Assembly: GCA_016711805.1 (NCBI GenBank)
Contig: JADJSH010000018.1
Span: forward strand, 78,277 to 142,276
Direction of reading: 5' to 3'
Origin: Bacteroidota bacterium
Lineage (GTDB): Bacteria > Bacteroidota > Bacteroidia > B-17B0 > Aurantibacillaceae
DNA length: 64,000 bases
The notes under the pieces were generated by a model. It was not told the DNA's origin. It saw nothing but the letters and a program-made list of their open reading frames with translations, and searched no databases. This document shows, one piece after another, positions 9,428 through 17,780 of this stretch (positions are counted from its first letter, which is position 1; every line of letters begins with the position of its first letter). A program made the position numbers and the translations under genes.

Positions 9428-10935
9428 TAAGTTACACTCTTCAATACATCTTCTAAAATCTTCCGATCATTATTTAAGCGCGGCACTTTAAATTGTCCGC
9501 CTAAACGATTATTAATTTTGAGCCAATTGTAAAATGAACCTTTTGGCAATACTTTAATTACAGGAAATTGAAGAATGTAATTATTGAACCGCTTCGCTTC
9601 ATAATCACTATTAATTTGTTTTAAGGTATCATCTAATACGCTCTTAAAAAAATCTAAGTTATTTGGTTCTTGTTCAAATTCAATGAGCCATTCGTGCGCG
9701 CCTGTATTTTCGTTCATAAAAATAGGCGCTACGGTGAAATCAACAATATGAGCTTTTGTTTTTTCGCAAGCGGTTTTTAAAGCAAGTTCTGCATTGTGAA
9801 TCATTAACTCTTCGCCAAAGGCATTAATGTGTTGTTTCGTTCTTCCTGTAATAATAAAACGGTAAGGACTTAAATTTGTAAAACGAATCGTATCGCCCAC
9901 TTGATAACGCCATAGTCCTGCATTGGTAGTAATAAGCATAGCGTAATCTTTGTCTTTTTGCACTTCAGATAAATTATAAGTGCGAGGATTTTCTTTTTGT
10001 AATTCAGATACAGGAATAAATTCGTAGTAAATTCCATAATCTAACATCAACAACATTTCATTGCTCACACGTTCATCCTGAATGCCGAAAAATCCTTCTG
10101 AAGCGCTGTATAATTGCATAAATGCAACCTTGTTATTATTGAATAGTTGATCAAACAATTCTTTATAAGGAGTAAAACTCACGCCGCCATGAAAATAGAC
10201 TTCTAAGTTTGGCCACACTTCTTTTAAGTTATCTACTTTTTTTAATTCTAATATGCGTTTAATTAAAACTAGCATCCAACTTGGCACGCCTGCTAAACTA
10301 GTCACATTTTCATCAGCCATCGAAGTTGCCATTTTCTCGAGCTTATCTTCCCAATTTTCCATCAAGGCAATGTTTACGTCTGGCGCTCTAAAATACTCAG
10401 CCCACATGGGTAGGTTTTGAATAATAATAGCACTCACATCACCGTGAAAAGAATTGTATTCACCAAACTGATCAGTTTTAAAACTTCCTCCTAGTGCTAA
10501 ATTTTTTCCAGTAAATAATTTGGTGTCGGCATTATTCACACATTGAAACGTAATCATATCACGCCCGCCATTATAATGACAACCATTTAAAAATTCTTTA
10601 CTAACAGGAATAAATTTACTTTTATCTGTCGTGCCGCTACTTTTTGCAAACCATTTAATCTCACTATCCCACAATAAGTTTTGTTCCCCTCGGCGTGTAC
10701 GTTCAATATATGGCTTTAAAGATTCATAATCTTGAGTTGGAATTTGTTGTTTAAATTGATCGTAATTTTTAATTGATTTAAATCCGTGTAATTTTCCAAA
10801 CTCGGTATCTTTTGCAGATTTTAATAATTCGTGCAGCCATTCATCTTGCACATCATTAGGGTATTTCATAAAAAGCTCAATTTGATGCATGCGCTTTTTC
10901 ATGAGCCATGATGCTATTGAATTAAGAATGGCCAT
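9424..10935 (-). CDS. GH3 family (auxin-responsive GH3-like) protein
   Basis: The 503-residue protein belongs to the GH3 family (PF03321), relatives of plant acyl-acid-amido synthetases in the adenylate-forming superfamily. The ATP-binding motif is seen as AKSSGTTDKSKFIPVS; YSASEGFFG, GLWRYQVGDTIRFT and RFIITGRTKQHINAFGEE are the further conserved adenylation motifs. In plants the enzymes join hormone acids to amino acids; bacterial substrates are generally unknown. The gene is complete and starts four bases after the upstream zinc-ribbon gene stops, suggesting co-expression. Confidence 0.88.
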   Translation of the reverse strand: MAILNSIASWLMKKRMHQIELFMKYPNDVQDEWLHELLKSAKDTEFGKLHGFKSIKNYDQFKQQIPTQDYESLKPYIERTRRGEQNLLWDSEIKWFAKSSGTTDKSKFIPVSKEFLNGCHYNGGRDMITFQCVNNADTKLFTGKNLALGGSFKTDQFGEYNSFHGDVSAIIIQNLPMWAEYFRAPDVNIALMENWEDKLEKMATSMADENVTSLAGVPSWMLVLIKRILELKKVDNLKEVWPNLEVYFHGGVSFTPYKELFDQLFNNNKVAFMQLYSASEGFFGIQDERVSNEMLLMLDYGIYYEFIPVSELQKENPRTYNLSEVQKDKDYAMLITTNAGLWRYQVGDTIRFTNLSPYRFIITGRTKQHINAFGEELMIHNAELALKTACEKTKAHIVDFTVAPIFMNENTGAHEWLIEFEQEPNNLDFFKSVLDDTLKQINSDYEAKRFNNYILQFPVIKVLPKGSFYNWLKINNRLGGQFKVPRLNNDRKILEDVLKSVTY

Positions 10936-10939
10936 AGAA

Positions 10940-11824
10940 CTAAATCACTTGTTTGTTATTCAATAAACTTAGAGTCACAATATCCGCATATTTACATAAT
11001 AAATCATCATGTTTTAAATAGCTTAAAATTATCTTAATACCTTCATCTCCTTTTGTTAAGGTATAATTTTCGTATAAGTATTCATTTCCGTCTTTTATAT
11101 AACTTCCATGTTCTACATAGGTTTTGTAACCTTTGATAATCGTGTGTAATCCTTCTTCTTTTAAAACATGAACCTCTGGACTATTCATGTACGCATCATT
11201 CAGAGACACGAAATCCGAATTTTGTATTTTATAAAGTTCATCAAAATTCATTTTCTCAACAGTTAATGAAAAGGACTGAGAGGAAGATTCGGCTTTGCTG
11301 CTTTTATGATTTGTGATATAGTTTTCCATATAACATGGTAAAACAGACTCCGATTCATTTAATTCAAAAGGCACGGATAAAGATAATGTTTGGGTTATTG
11401 GATATGTTCCCCATTTTACTTCATCCAAATAATTAGAAGTAAGGCTTGGTTGATAAGATGATTTTCTTCCTACTGTTGTAATGCTTTCATCTGTGCTTTG
11501 AATAATGACAGCGGCAATAAGTAGTTGAATGAAAACAGTGGCAATAAAAATAAGTGAAGTTTTAGATGGAGAAGAAATAGATGTTTTGAATACAGGATTT
11601 TTTTTGGGTATTGGATTTTCTAATACTGTTTTTTTGGGAACACTTTCATTGTATTCATTTAACCCATCAACGTATGTTTCAAAAGAAGAATTAAATTTCG
11701 ATTTCTTCCAATCTAAATAATTATTAGCTAATTTTTTTTGACATCCTTTGCAAAACACAATGCGTTCTGAAGTCACTGTATTTTTATGCTGACAATTATC
11801 ACAAATTAAGTAGTTAGTAGCCAT
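10940..11824 (-). CDS. Zinc-ribbon membrane protein of unknown function
   Basis: The first 35 residues form a zinc ribbon with two Cys pairs (CDNC and CKGC). A Lys/Ser/Pro-rich linker leads to one transmembrane helix at about residues 88-110 (TSLIFIATVFIQLLIAAVII). The remaining 180 residues would lie on the far side of the membrane and contain KMNFDELYKIQNSDF. The layout suggests a cytoplasmic zinc ribbon and an extracytoplasmic sensor or binding domain. No family was recognised. It lies between the TPR gene and the GH3 gene on the same strand with small gaps. Confidence 0.7.
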   Translation of the reverse strand: MATNYLICDNCQHKNTVTSERIVFCKGCQKKLANNYLDWKKSKFNSSFETYVDGLNEYNESVPKKTVLENPIPKKNPVFKTSISSPSKTSLIFIATVFIQLLIAAVIIQSTDESITTVGRKSSYQPSLTSNYLDEVKWGTYPITQTLSLSVPFELNESESVLPCYMENYITNHKSSKAESSSQSFSLTVEKMNFDELYKIQNSDFVSLNDAYMNSPEVHVLKEEGLHTIIKGYKTYVEHGSYIKDGNEYLYENYTLTKGDEGIKIILSYLKHDDLLCKYADIVTLSLLNNKQVI

Positions 11825-11854
11825 AGTTATTAATTTTACTAAAGGTAACGAAGA

Positions 11855-12748
11855 TTACTTGTTATTCAAAGCTTCCTCTATTTGGGTTTGATAAACTTCA
11901 TCAAATAACTCCACATAAATATCTTGTTGTTTATAACCAAGTTTAATGTATGTAAGCGATTTCTCAATATGTTTTTTGCTGAGTTCTAGTTTATTTGATT
12001 GTTTGTAAAGCAATCCTAAATAAAAATTAGCTTCAATAGGAAATTGAGATTGTTTGATGGCTTTTTTATAATAGGTTTCTGCTTTCTTTAAATCATTCAA
12101 TTTTTCATAGTTACGTGCTATATAAAAATAAATATAAGTGTTACAGTTTTTTTGTCCGAAATGACTCACTTCAAATTTTTCGTTTAATTCAAATTCTTTT
12201 ATCGCATTTTGGTATTGTCCTAATTGGTAATAACAAAGTCCTTTTAAAAAATGGATGTTTTCACCAACTGGCGCATCCACATCCTGCGGCGTTAAATCAT
12301 CATAATGGTTTAAGTGCTTTAAAGATTTTTCATAATCTCTATAATAATACAATAATACCCAGCCGTAATAGCCTTCCATTTCTTTAGCATTAATAGCTAA
12401 ACTTTTTTCGAGCGCTTGTATAGCTTCCGCATAATTACCGTGTTTGGTATTTTGAACCGAGTAGGCGTGCCAGTCGCCCGCAGTGATGCTATCGTTTTTT
12501 GCAATACAGAGATTCATTAATTCATTTCCACATTGATCATTTCCATGATAGGAAATATAAGTTCCCATTTCTAAAATTTGCTTTTTAGTAAAATGTTTTT
12601 CTTCTAAGTATTTTAAAATTTCTTGAGCCTTAATTGGTTGATGGCAACGCTCTAATTTGTATCCTAAAGTCAACGAATCGTTTTGAGCTTTAGTATTAAA
12701 GCAGCACATCATGCATAAAAGCAAACAACTATTTAGGAAGTATTTCAA
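11855..12748 (-). CDS. Secreted tetratricopeptide repeat protein
   Basis: A signal peptide (MKYFLNSCLLLCMMCC, then FNTKAQ) precedes helical repeats. TPR-type units are visible, for example HGNYAEAIQALEKSLAINAK, CYYQLGQYQNAIKEFELNEK and LNDLKKAETYYKKAIKQSQF. These repeats normally hold protein partners together; the partner is unknown. The cysteines in the signal region could also allow lipidation, although no clean lipobox is seen. The start overlaps the end of the upstream TonB-C-like gene by 20 bases. Confidence 0.8.
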   Translation of the reverse strand: MKYFLNSCLLLCMMCCFNTKAQNDSLTLGYKLERCHQPIKAQEILKYLEEKHFTKKQILEMGTYISYHGNDQCGNELMNLCIAKNDSITAGDWHAYSVQNTKHGNYAEAIQALEKSLAINAKEMEGYYGWVLLYYYRDYEKSLKHLNHYDDLTPQDVDAPVGENIHFLKGLCYYQLGQYQNAIKEFELNEKFEVSHFGQKNCNTYIYFYIARNYEKLNDLKKAETYYKKAIKQSQFPIEANFYLGLLYKQSNKLELSKKHIEKSLTYIKLGYKQQDIYVELFDEVYQTQIEEALNNK

Positions 12749-13176
12749 TGAGTTTGCCGTTATTAAATCTAAATGAATAAAATTTGCGAGAGTTAATTGG
12801 ATTGCGTTGCTCGTCTAATTGAGGCTTCCAAGGGGAAGTTTGTTTTACTGCTAGCAGTATTTGTGAACATAATAATTCAATATCTTTTGTGATAGGTAAT
12901 GGCTTATAATTTAAATCACATAATTGCGTTTTATAAAAATCAGTTTCTCCTTTAAAATTGATGAAAAAGTTAACGGTAATAATTCCATTAAATGTTGTTT
13001 GAGCCGTAATGGCTTTATGAAACTCTTTTTTTACAGTATAAAAATCTTTACCATTATTGGGAGAAGTAGGATGATAATAGGGAAAAATAGGTTTGTTTCC
13101 AAAAAAAGCTACAGCTATCCGTTTGGGAAAAACAAATACCGTAAACAAACAATAAAATTATTGTGAGTTTAAAACT
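12729..13176 (-). CDS. Small exported protein resembling a TonB C-terminal domain, N-terminus frameshifted
   Basis: The main frame gives a soluble domain from about PYYHPTSPNNGKDF through KEFHKAITAQ, GIITVNFFINFKGETDFYK, SPWKPQLDEQRNP and SRKFYSFRFNNGKL. This resembles the TonB C-terminal-like domain of small Bacteroidota proteins. The only start in that frame is a TTG at 13148. The adjacent frame encodes a convincing signal peptide, KLTIILLFVYGICFSQ, directly upstream. I infer a one-base error in the T-rich runs near 13090-13115. No ATG precedes the signal peptide, so the start given is approximate. Confidence 0.5.
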
Positions 13177-13183
13177 TAAATAA

Positions 13184-14779
13184 TTATTTTTTTGTAGACA
13201 GATAATTTTCAAATGTATTTAAATCCATCGCATTTAAACAGTTATCTTTTGTTAAAAGCCCTTTGCGAGCCACATAAGTTCCATAACGCATATCATGGTA
13301 GCCCTTTAATTGATGAGCGTCGGGATTAATAGAAATCATCACGCCTTTTTCTAAACAATAAGGTATCCAACGCCAATCAATATCTAAACGATAAGGATGT
13401 GCATTTAATTCAATTACTACTTTATTGGCTGCGCACGCATCAATTATTTTTTTATGATCAATAGGATAACCTGGTCGGCCTAATAGTAAACGCCCGGTTG
13501 GGTGGCCTAAAATAGTAGTGTAAGGATTTTCAATGGCTTTTATTAAACGAGTGGTTGCTTTATCTTCATCCATTTTTAAATTGGCATGAACTGAAGCAAC
13601 AATGAAGTCAAATGTTTTTAAGATATCTTCTTCATAATCTAAATCTCCGTTTCCTAAAATATCACTTTCAATTCCTTTAAATATTTTAAAAGGAAATAAT
13701 TGTTTGTTGAGTTTTTCTATTTCTTGTTGTTGTAACAAAACCGTTTCTACTTTTAATCCACCGGCATAACTTGCAGTTTTTGAGTGATCACATATTCCTA
13801 AATACTGATAACCTAATTGTTTGCAATACACAGCCATTTCTTCTAAGGTGTTCATTCCATCACTATAAGTAGAGTGATTGTGTAAAATGCCTTTTAAGTC
13901 GCTAAGTTCAACTAATTTAGGTAGCTGATTATTTTTTGCTTTTTCTAATTCAAATAATCCTTCACGCAACTCAGGTTCGCAGTATTGAATACTTAAATTT
14001 GAATAAATAGATTCTTCGTTATCGTATTTTTTGGTGGCTAATGCTTTAAAGTTAATGCCTTCTAAATGTTCTTTAGTTGAAGAGGTTTCTACTAGCTTTC
14101 TGTAAAATACATTTGAGTTACATTGTATAAAATTTAGCGGAATAGTTTCGGACACAAACTCATCTAAATCAATACTTTCATCTCCAACCAAAATATCTAT
14201 TTCTTCAATGACTTCGCAATGGCGATACATGGCGCCAGTAAAAGAAACAAAATCAGTTTGTTGTTTAATAGCATCAATAATTGGCTGCCCAATTTTTTCA
14301 GCATAAGCAAAATGAAACCAACCAGTGTTTTTAATTTTAAATTCAATGTTTTGAATAATGGTATTTTGGGTTTTTGCTCCAAATCCTTTTAATTCTAGTA
14401 ATCGGTTTTCGTGACAAGCATATAGCAAATCAGTAACACTTTCTAATTCTAACTCTTGCCATAACTGACGCACTTTTTTTGGTCCCAATCCTTTAATGCC
14501 CAACATCTCTATTACTCCAGCAGGAGTTTTAGATATTAAGTCTTGCAATTCTTTACTGGTGCCAGTAGTATTAAATTCAATAATTTTTTCGGCTAAACTT
14601 TTGCCAATACCTTCTAATTGTGTTAATTCTTCAACAGTTGGCGCACTTAAATCAATACGCGTTTTACTTAATTTGTAAGCCGCACTATTAATTGATTTTA
14701 TTTTAAATGGATTTTCATCATGCAGCTCCATTAATTTGGCGGTGATTTCTAAAGCGTCTGCTATATCTTCGGTTGTCAT
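13184..14779 (-). CDS. polX: PolX-like helix-hairpin-helix / PHP domain protein
   Basis: The 531-residue protein has the bacterial PolX layout: N-terminal helix-hairpin-helix repeats (LEGIGKSLAEKIIEF, LGIKGLGPKKVRQLW), a degenerate polymerase palm, and a C-terminal PHP phosphoesterase domain from about 295 (GILHNHSTYSDG, GICDHSKTASY, GIESDIL, VIELNAHPYRLD). The PHP metal ligands look intact. The palm does not: where active enzymes have a GDID-type acid pair after RR, this protein has EEIDIL after YRHCEV, so polymerase activity may be weak or absent. The probable role is DNA repair or 3'-end processing. Downstream of ispD on the same strand. Confidence 0.85.
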   Translation of the reverse strand: MTTEDIADALEITAKLMELHDENPFKIKSINSAAYKLSKTRIDLSAPTVEELTQLEGIGKSLAEKIIEFNTTGTSKELQDLISKTPAGVIEMLGIKGLGPKKVRQLWQELELESVTDLLYACHENRLLELKGFGAKTQNTIIQNIEFKIKNTGWFHFAYAEKIGQPIIDAIKQQTDFVSFTGAMYRHCEVIEEIDILVGDESIDLDEFVSETIPLNFIQCNSNVFYRKLVETSSTKEHLEGINFKALATKKYDNEESIYSNLSIQYCEPELREGLFELEKAKNNQLPKLVELSDLKGILHNHSTYSDGMNTLEEMAVYCKQLGYQYLGICDHSKTASYAGGLKVETVLLQQQEIEKLNKQLFPFKIFKGIESDILGNGDLDYEEDILKTFDFIVASVHANLKMDEDKATTRLIKAIENPYTTILGHPTGRLLLGRPGYPIDHKKIIDACAANKVVIELNAHPYRLDIDWRWIPYCLEKGVMISINPDAHQLKGYHDMRYGTYVARKGLLTKDNCLNAMDLNTFENYLSTKK

Positions 14780-14857
14780 GATACGTAATTTTATTTGTTT
14801 TTAATTGGCATATCGAATACGCCATGGTCTTATTGATTAAAATGGCGCATGGCTATT

Positions 14858-15526
14858 TCATAAATACAATTCAGCAAATTTTAAATCATAAGGATTAGTG
14901 ATTTTTATATTTTCAAAATTTCCTTCTACTAAATGAATGGTTTCATCCATGCCTTCTAATACGGTAGCATCGTCGGTAAAAAATGGAGAGTAATCTTGTT
15001 CAAATGCTTCTTTAATTTTAGAAACTAAAAAGCATTGAGGTGTTTGTACAATTTTATAATCATCGCGGCTTACAGCTTTATTGATGCCGTTGGTTACCAT
15101 TCTCAAACTTTCGTTAATGGGCGATATAGGAATAGCATTTCCTTTTTGAGCAGCTGTTTCAAAACAACGTTTAATGGTTTCAACACTTACAAAAGGTCTT
15201 GCAGCATCATGAATTCCAACAACGTCATTTTTATTGGTAATTGTATTCAATCCATTTTTTACAGAATGAAAACGGGTTTCTCCTCCAATAACAATTTGGA
15301 TATTTTTATCAGGAAAATATTCAGCTAACATAAAATTAGCATCAGTCATATAATCTTTATGAACACAAACAATCACGTTGATGAATTCATCAAACTCTAT
15401 AAATTTTTCGATGGTATGAATTAGAATTGGCTTCCCTTTTATTTCAATAAATTGTTTTGGAACGGTTGACTGCATTCTGGAGCCTGTTCCGCCTGCAACG
15501 ATGATAACGTTATATTGTGAATTCAT
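14858..15526 (-). CDS. ispD: 2-C-methyl-D-erythritol 4-phosphate cytidylyltransferase
   Basis: IspD joins CTP and MEP in the non-mevalonate isoprenoid pathway. The N-terminal VIIVAGGTGSRMQSTVPKQF is the IspD nucleotide-binding signature; GIHDAARPFVS, VQTPQCF and the terminal TNPYDLKFAE also match. I chose the ATG at 15526, eight codons inside the longest frame, because it begins immediately before the signature and avoids running into the upstream regulator's stop at 15528. The protein is 222 residues, typical for the family. Confidence 0.92.
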   Translation of the reverse strand: MNSQYNVIIVAGGTGSRMQSTVPKQFIEIKGKPILIHTIEKFIEFDEFINVIVCVHKDYMTDANFMLAEYFPDKNIQIVIGGETRFHSVKNGLNTITNKNDVVGIHDAARPFVSVETIKRCFETAAQKGNAIPISPINESLRMVTNGINKAVSRDDYKIVQTPQCFLVSKIKEAFEQDYSPFFTDDATVLEGMDETIHLVEGNFENIKITNPYDLKFAELYL

Positions 15527-15527
15527 G

Positions 15528-16532
15528 TTAATAGTTTTTAATACGTTCAATACAATTATCTATCGCTTTGTATGCTTTACTGAAAAACTGAAAGCGTTGT
15601 TTCTCTGCAATGCTACTAATTAAGGTCGATTTTTTAATAAGGTTTTTCATCCAATGTTCAATCTCTTCACAAAATTGATTATTACTTGTGGTTAACGAAT
15701 TCATAGTATTGAAAGAGATATATGAAATAGCAGAACCAGCAACGGTAACATGAATGCAATTTGTTCCAATTACTAAATCGCTATTATATAAATTAAAAGA
15801 ACAGTTTTTTGTTTTATTTTCCTCTTCAGCATATTGATTAATTGCTTGAGCCATTTTTTTTAATTCTTGTAAAACTAAAATAGCATCTTCTTTTTCTTTG
15901 AATGCTCCCGATTCAAAATAATATTCTATTTGTTTAATAGTTGTGGTGATGGTTTCATCGGTCCAAATTTCGGTACTAGGAATTTTTAGGTAAGTTTTAT
16001 GAATTTTATCTGTTATTTCTAATTGCTTTTCAGAAATCACCTCCCAATCAAATTTTTTGGTTTGATAAGCTGGTATATTTAAAACAGAACGTTGCCAGTA
16101 AAATAATTTAAAAGCTGCTAATTCTTTTGAGAAGAAAGAATGAAAAATGGGAATTTCTTCGGCAGCGTATATAATTTTTGCATCTTCTGATTTTTGCAAA
16201 CGCTCTAATTGCATTAGTAATCCAGTTAAGTAATTATCAAAGTTTTCTTCAGAGTCGGTTAACTTTATGTAATTACAAGTTACCGAATCACCTTTGTTAG
16301 ATAAAACCGAATCTATGGATATGCGGTAATGCTTACATATTTTATAAGTTTCATCTAAACTTAATTCGGTTTCGTTACGCAAACGGCGGTAAGCACTATC
16401 GTTACTTATTTTTAATAAATCGGCAATATCATCAACCAACGACACATTTGCTGGAACAACCTGTTTTAAGTGTTTAATGAACACTTCTTGCATTTCAAAA
16501 GATGTATCTGATGCGGTTTTTTTAGCAGCCAT
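15528..16532 (-). CDS. Helix-turn-helix transcriptional regulator of unknown target
   Basis: About residues 30-80 form a helix-turn-helix domain (VDDIADLLKISNDSAYRRL, then ELSLDETYKICKHYRISID). The following 250 residues are mostly helical and of a type frequent in Bacteroidota regulators, with no recognisable ligand domain. It is the first gene of a minus-strand run that continues into ispD with no gap. An imperfect palindrome ATTTGC-N7-GCAAAT lies 35 bases upstream and overlaps the likely promoter, so self-regulation is plausible. The function of its regulon cannot be inferred. Confidence 0.72.
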   Translation of the reverse strand: MAAKKTASDTSFEMQEVFIKHLKQVVPANVSLVDDIADLLKISNDSAYRRLRNETELSLDETYKICKHYRISIDSVLSNKGDSVTCNYIKLTDSEENFDNYLTGLLMQLERLQKSEDAKIIYAAEEIPIFHSFFSKELAAFKLFYWQRSVLNIPAYQTKKFDWEVISEKQLEITDKIHKTYLKIPSTEIWTDETITTTIKQIEYYFESGAFKEKEDAILVLQELKKMAQAINQYAEEENKTKNCSFNLYNSDLVIGTNCIHVTVAGSAISYISFNTMNSLTTSNNQFCEEIEHWMKNLIKKSTLISSIAEKQRFQFFSKAYKAIDNCIERIKNY

Positions 16533-16566
16533 AATGTTGTATTATATACTAATAAAGATATTAAGT

Positions 16567-16585
16567 ATTTGCGAAAAATGCAAAT
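16567..16585. promoter_or_regulatory. Inverted repeat ATTTGC-N7-GCAAAT, probable operator
   Basis: Six-base perfect arms are separated by seven bases. The site lies between the divergent regulator and the 16754 gene. Read on the minus strand, a TTG within the arm is 20 bases upstream of TATCTTTA, a near match to the Bacteroidota -7 box. Binding by the adjacent regulator is an inference. Confidence 0.45.
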
Positions 16586-16605
16586 TCTCACTCCTAGATT
16601 ATGAA

Positions 16606-16616
16606 ATTTTGCAAAT
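16606..16616. promoter_or_regulatory. Second GCAAAT-type site (ATTTTGCAAAT)
   Basis: A short quasi-palindrome shares the ATTT/GCAAAT half-sites of the upstream inverted repeat and lies 20 bases from it in the same divergent spacer. It may be a second site for the same regulator. Confidence 0.3.
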
Positions 16617-16753
16617 AAATCAAATTTTGGAGCTTTTAAAACTTCCCATTTTACTGTTTTCTGCAATTAAGTTGCGCCATGGTCTGTAAAGCCGTTTCAA
16701 TAGCGCTTGGCATCCACCTAATTTTGACCTATAAATTATTAATCAAAATCAAC

Positions 16754-17569
16754 ATGGACGCTTTAAATACTATCGAAAAAATTACCCTATTGGTTAGTAC
16801 AAGTATTGTTTGTTTAGCTAACCTTTTTGTATTAATTGAAAGAACAAAAAAATCAGAAAAACATGCATTTCATACAATTATTCAAAAACTATTAGGGTTA
16901 AAAAATACATTTTTTATTTTCTGTTTAATTGTTATCACGAGTTCATGTTCGAGTGGTAAATTTTTGAATAGAAAATATACTATGGGAAGATTTACTGAAA
17001 ATGTAAAATCATTAAAACATAATACGATTTATGTGGATACAACAAAAAGCTATGCCTATGCATCCGATCCAATGGAATTGAAAAAATCATCGATTAGTTT
17101 AAATAACATTCCTGATAAAGAAATTATCAATAATAAAGTTGAGTCGATTATAAAAAAGGATAGCATTTTTATATTTAAGAAACGCGGCCGAAATAAAGTA
17201 ACTGTAGTAAAAAATAGTTTGCCAAATGTTACTGTGATTGTTCAAGGAGATAAAAGAACCGTAAAACAGGCAAAAAAAATTGATTTCGATTATGAGAAGA
17301 CTAGAAGAAAAGCTAGAGCTAAAAAATTATATAAATATAGTTTAATACTTTCTTTCATACCTTTTGTTGGATTCATTATAGCTATTACAGCAAAAAAATC
17401 TATTAAAAAGTATCAAACAGAATTCCCTGATGAAAATGAAAAATTTAATAAGAGTAGAATCAATTTTGCAATTATTTTCTCTTTGTTCTCTTCGCTAATA
17501 GGGCTAGTCGCTCTTTTATATGGCTTTTTTTTACTTTTTCTCGCTAATACAATGACTGCAATTTATTAA
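16754..17569 (+). CDS. Membrane protein of unknown function
   Basis: From the ATG at 16754 the protein has a transmembrane helix near the start (ITLLVSTSIVCLANLFVL), then an internal hydrophobic segment ending SSCSSGKF that looks exactly like a lipoprotein signal. A soluble Lys-rich region (including VTVIVQGDKRTVKQAKKIDF) follows, with two more membrane helices near the C-terminus. The frame extends upstream to 16679, but those 25 residues are less convincing. The internal lipobox raises the possibility that the real gene starts near 16900 or that two genes have been joined. No family was recognised. Confidence 0.5.
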   Translation: MDALNTIEKITLLVSTSIVCLANLFVLIERTKKSEKHAFHTIIQKLLGLKNTFFIFCLIVITSSCSSGKFLNRKYTMGRFTENVKSLKHNTIYVDTTKSYAYASDPMELKKSSISLNNIPDKEIINNKVESIIKKDSIFIFKKRGRNKVTVVKNSLPNVTVIVQGDKRTVKQAKKIDFDYEKTRRKARAKKLYKYSLILSFIPFVGFIIAITAKKSIKKYQTEFPDENEKFNKSRINFAIIFSLFSSLIGLVALLYGFFLLFLANTMTAIY

Positions 17570-17593
17570 TCATCAATACTATAAAATTAAATT

Positions 17594-17761
17594 ATGAAAA
17601 CAACAACTCTCAAAAAAGCAATTCACATCTCATTATTTTGTTCGATGTTAATAGCAACCGTTATTATTACCAAAAGCACTGTAAAAAATATTAAACAGTT
17701 GTATGGTTCCGAAAAAGCTAACTACACAGCTATGAGTTGCTTTACAGATTTAATTAATTAA
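17594..17761 (+). CDS. Small membrane protein, 55 residues
   Basis: An ATG-initiated small frame in the gap between two larger plus-strand genes encodes a basic N-terminus (MKTTTLKKA), a hydrophobic helix (ISLFCSMLIATVIITK) and a short polar tail ending TDLIN. It ends 19 bases before the next start. The charge pattern fits a single-span membrane protein. No homologue is recognised, and coding status rests on position and composition only. Confidence 0.45.
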   Translation: MKTTTLKKAIHISLFCSMLIATVIITKSTVKNIKQLYGSEKANYTAMSCFTDLIN

Positions 17762-17780
17762 TCACTAAAAAAAAAGTACT

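Noticed and set aside
12115..12387. Plus-strand ORF inside the TPR gene
   Set aside because: It is a shadow of a well-supported minus-strand gene, with no start signal or recognisable product.
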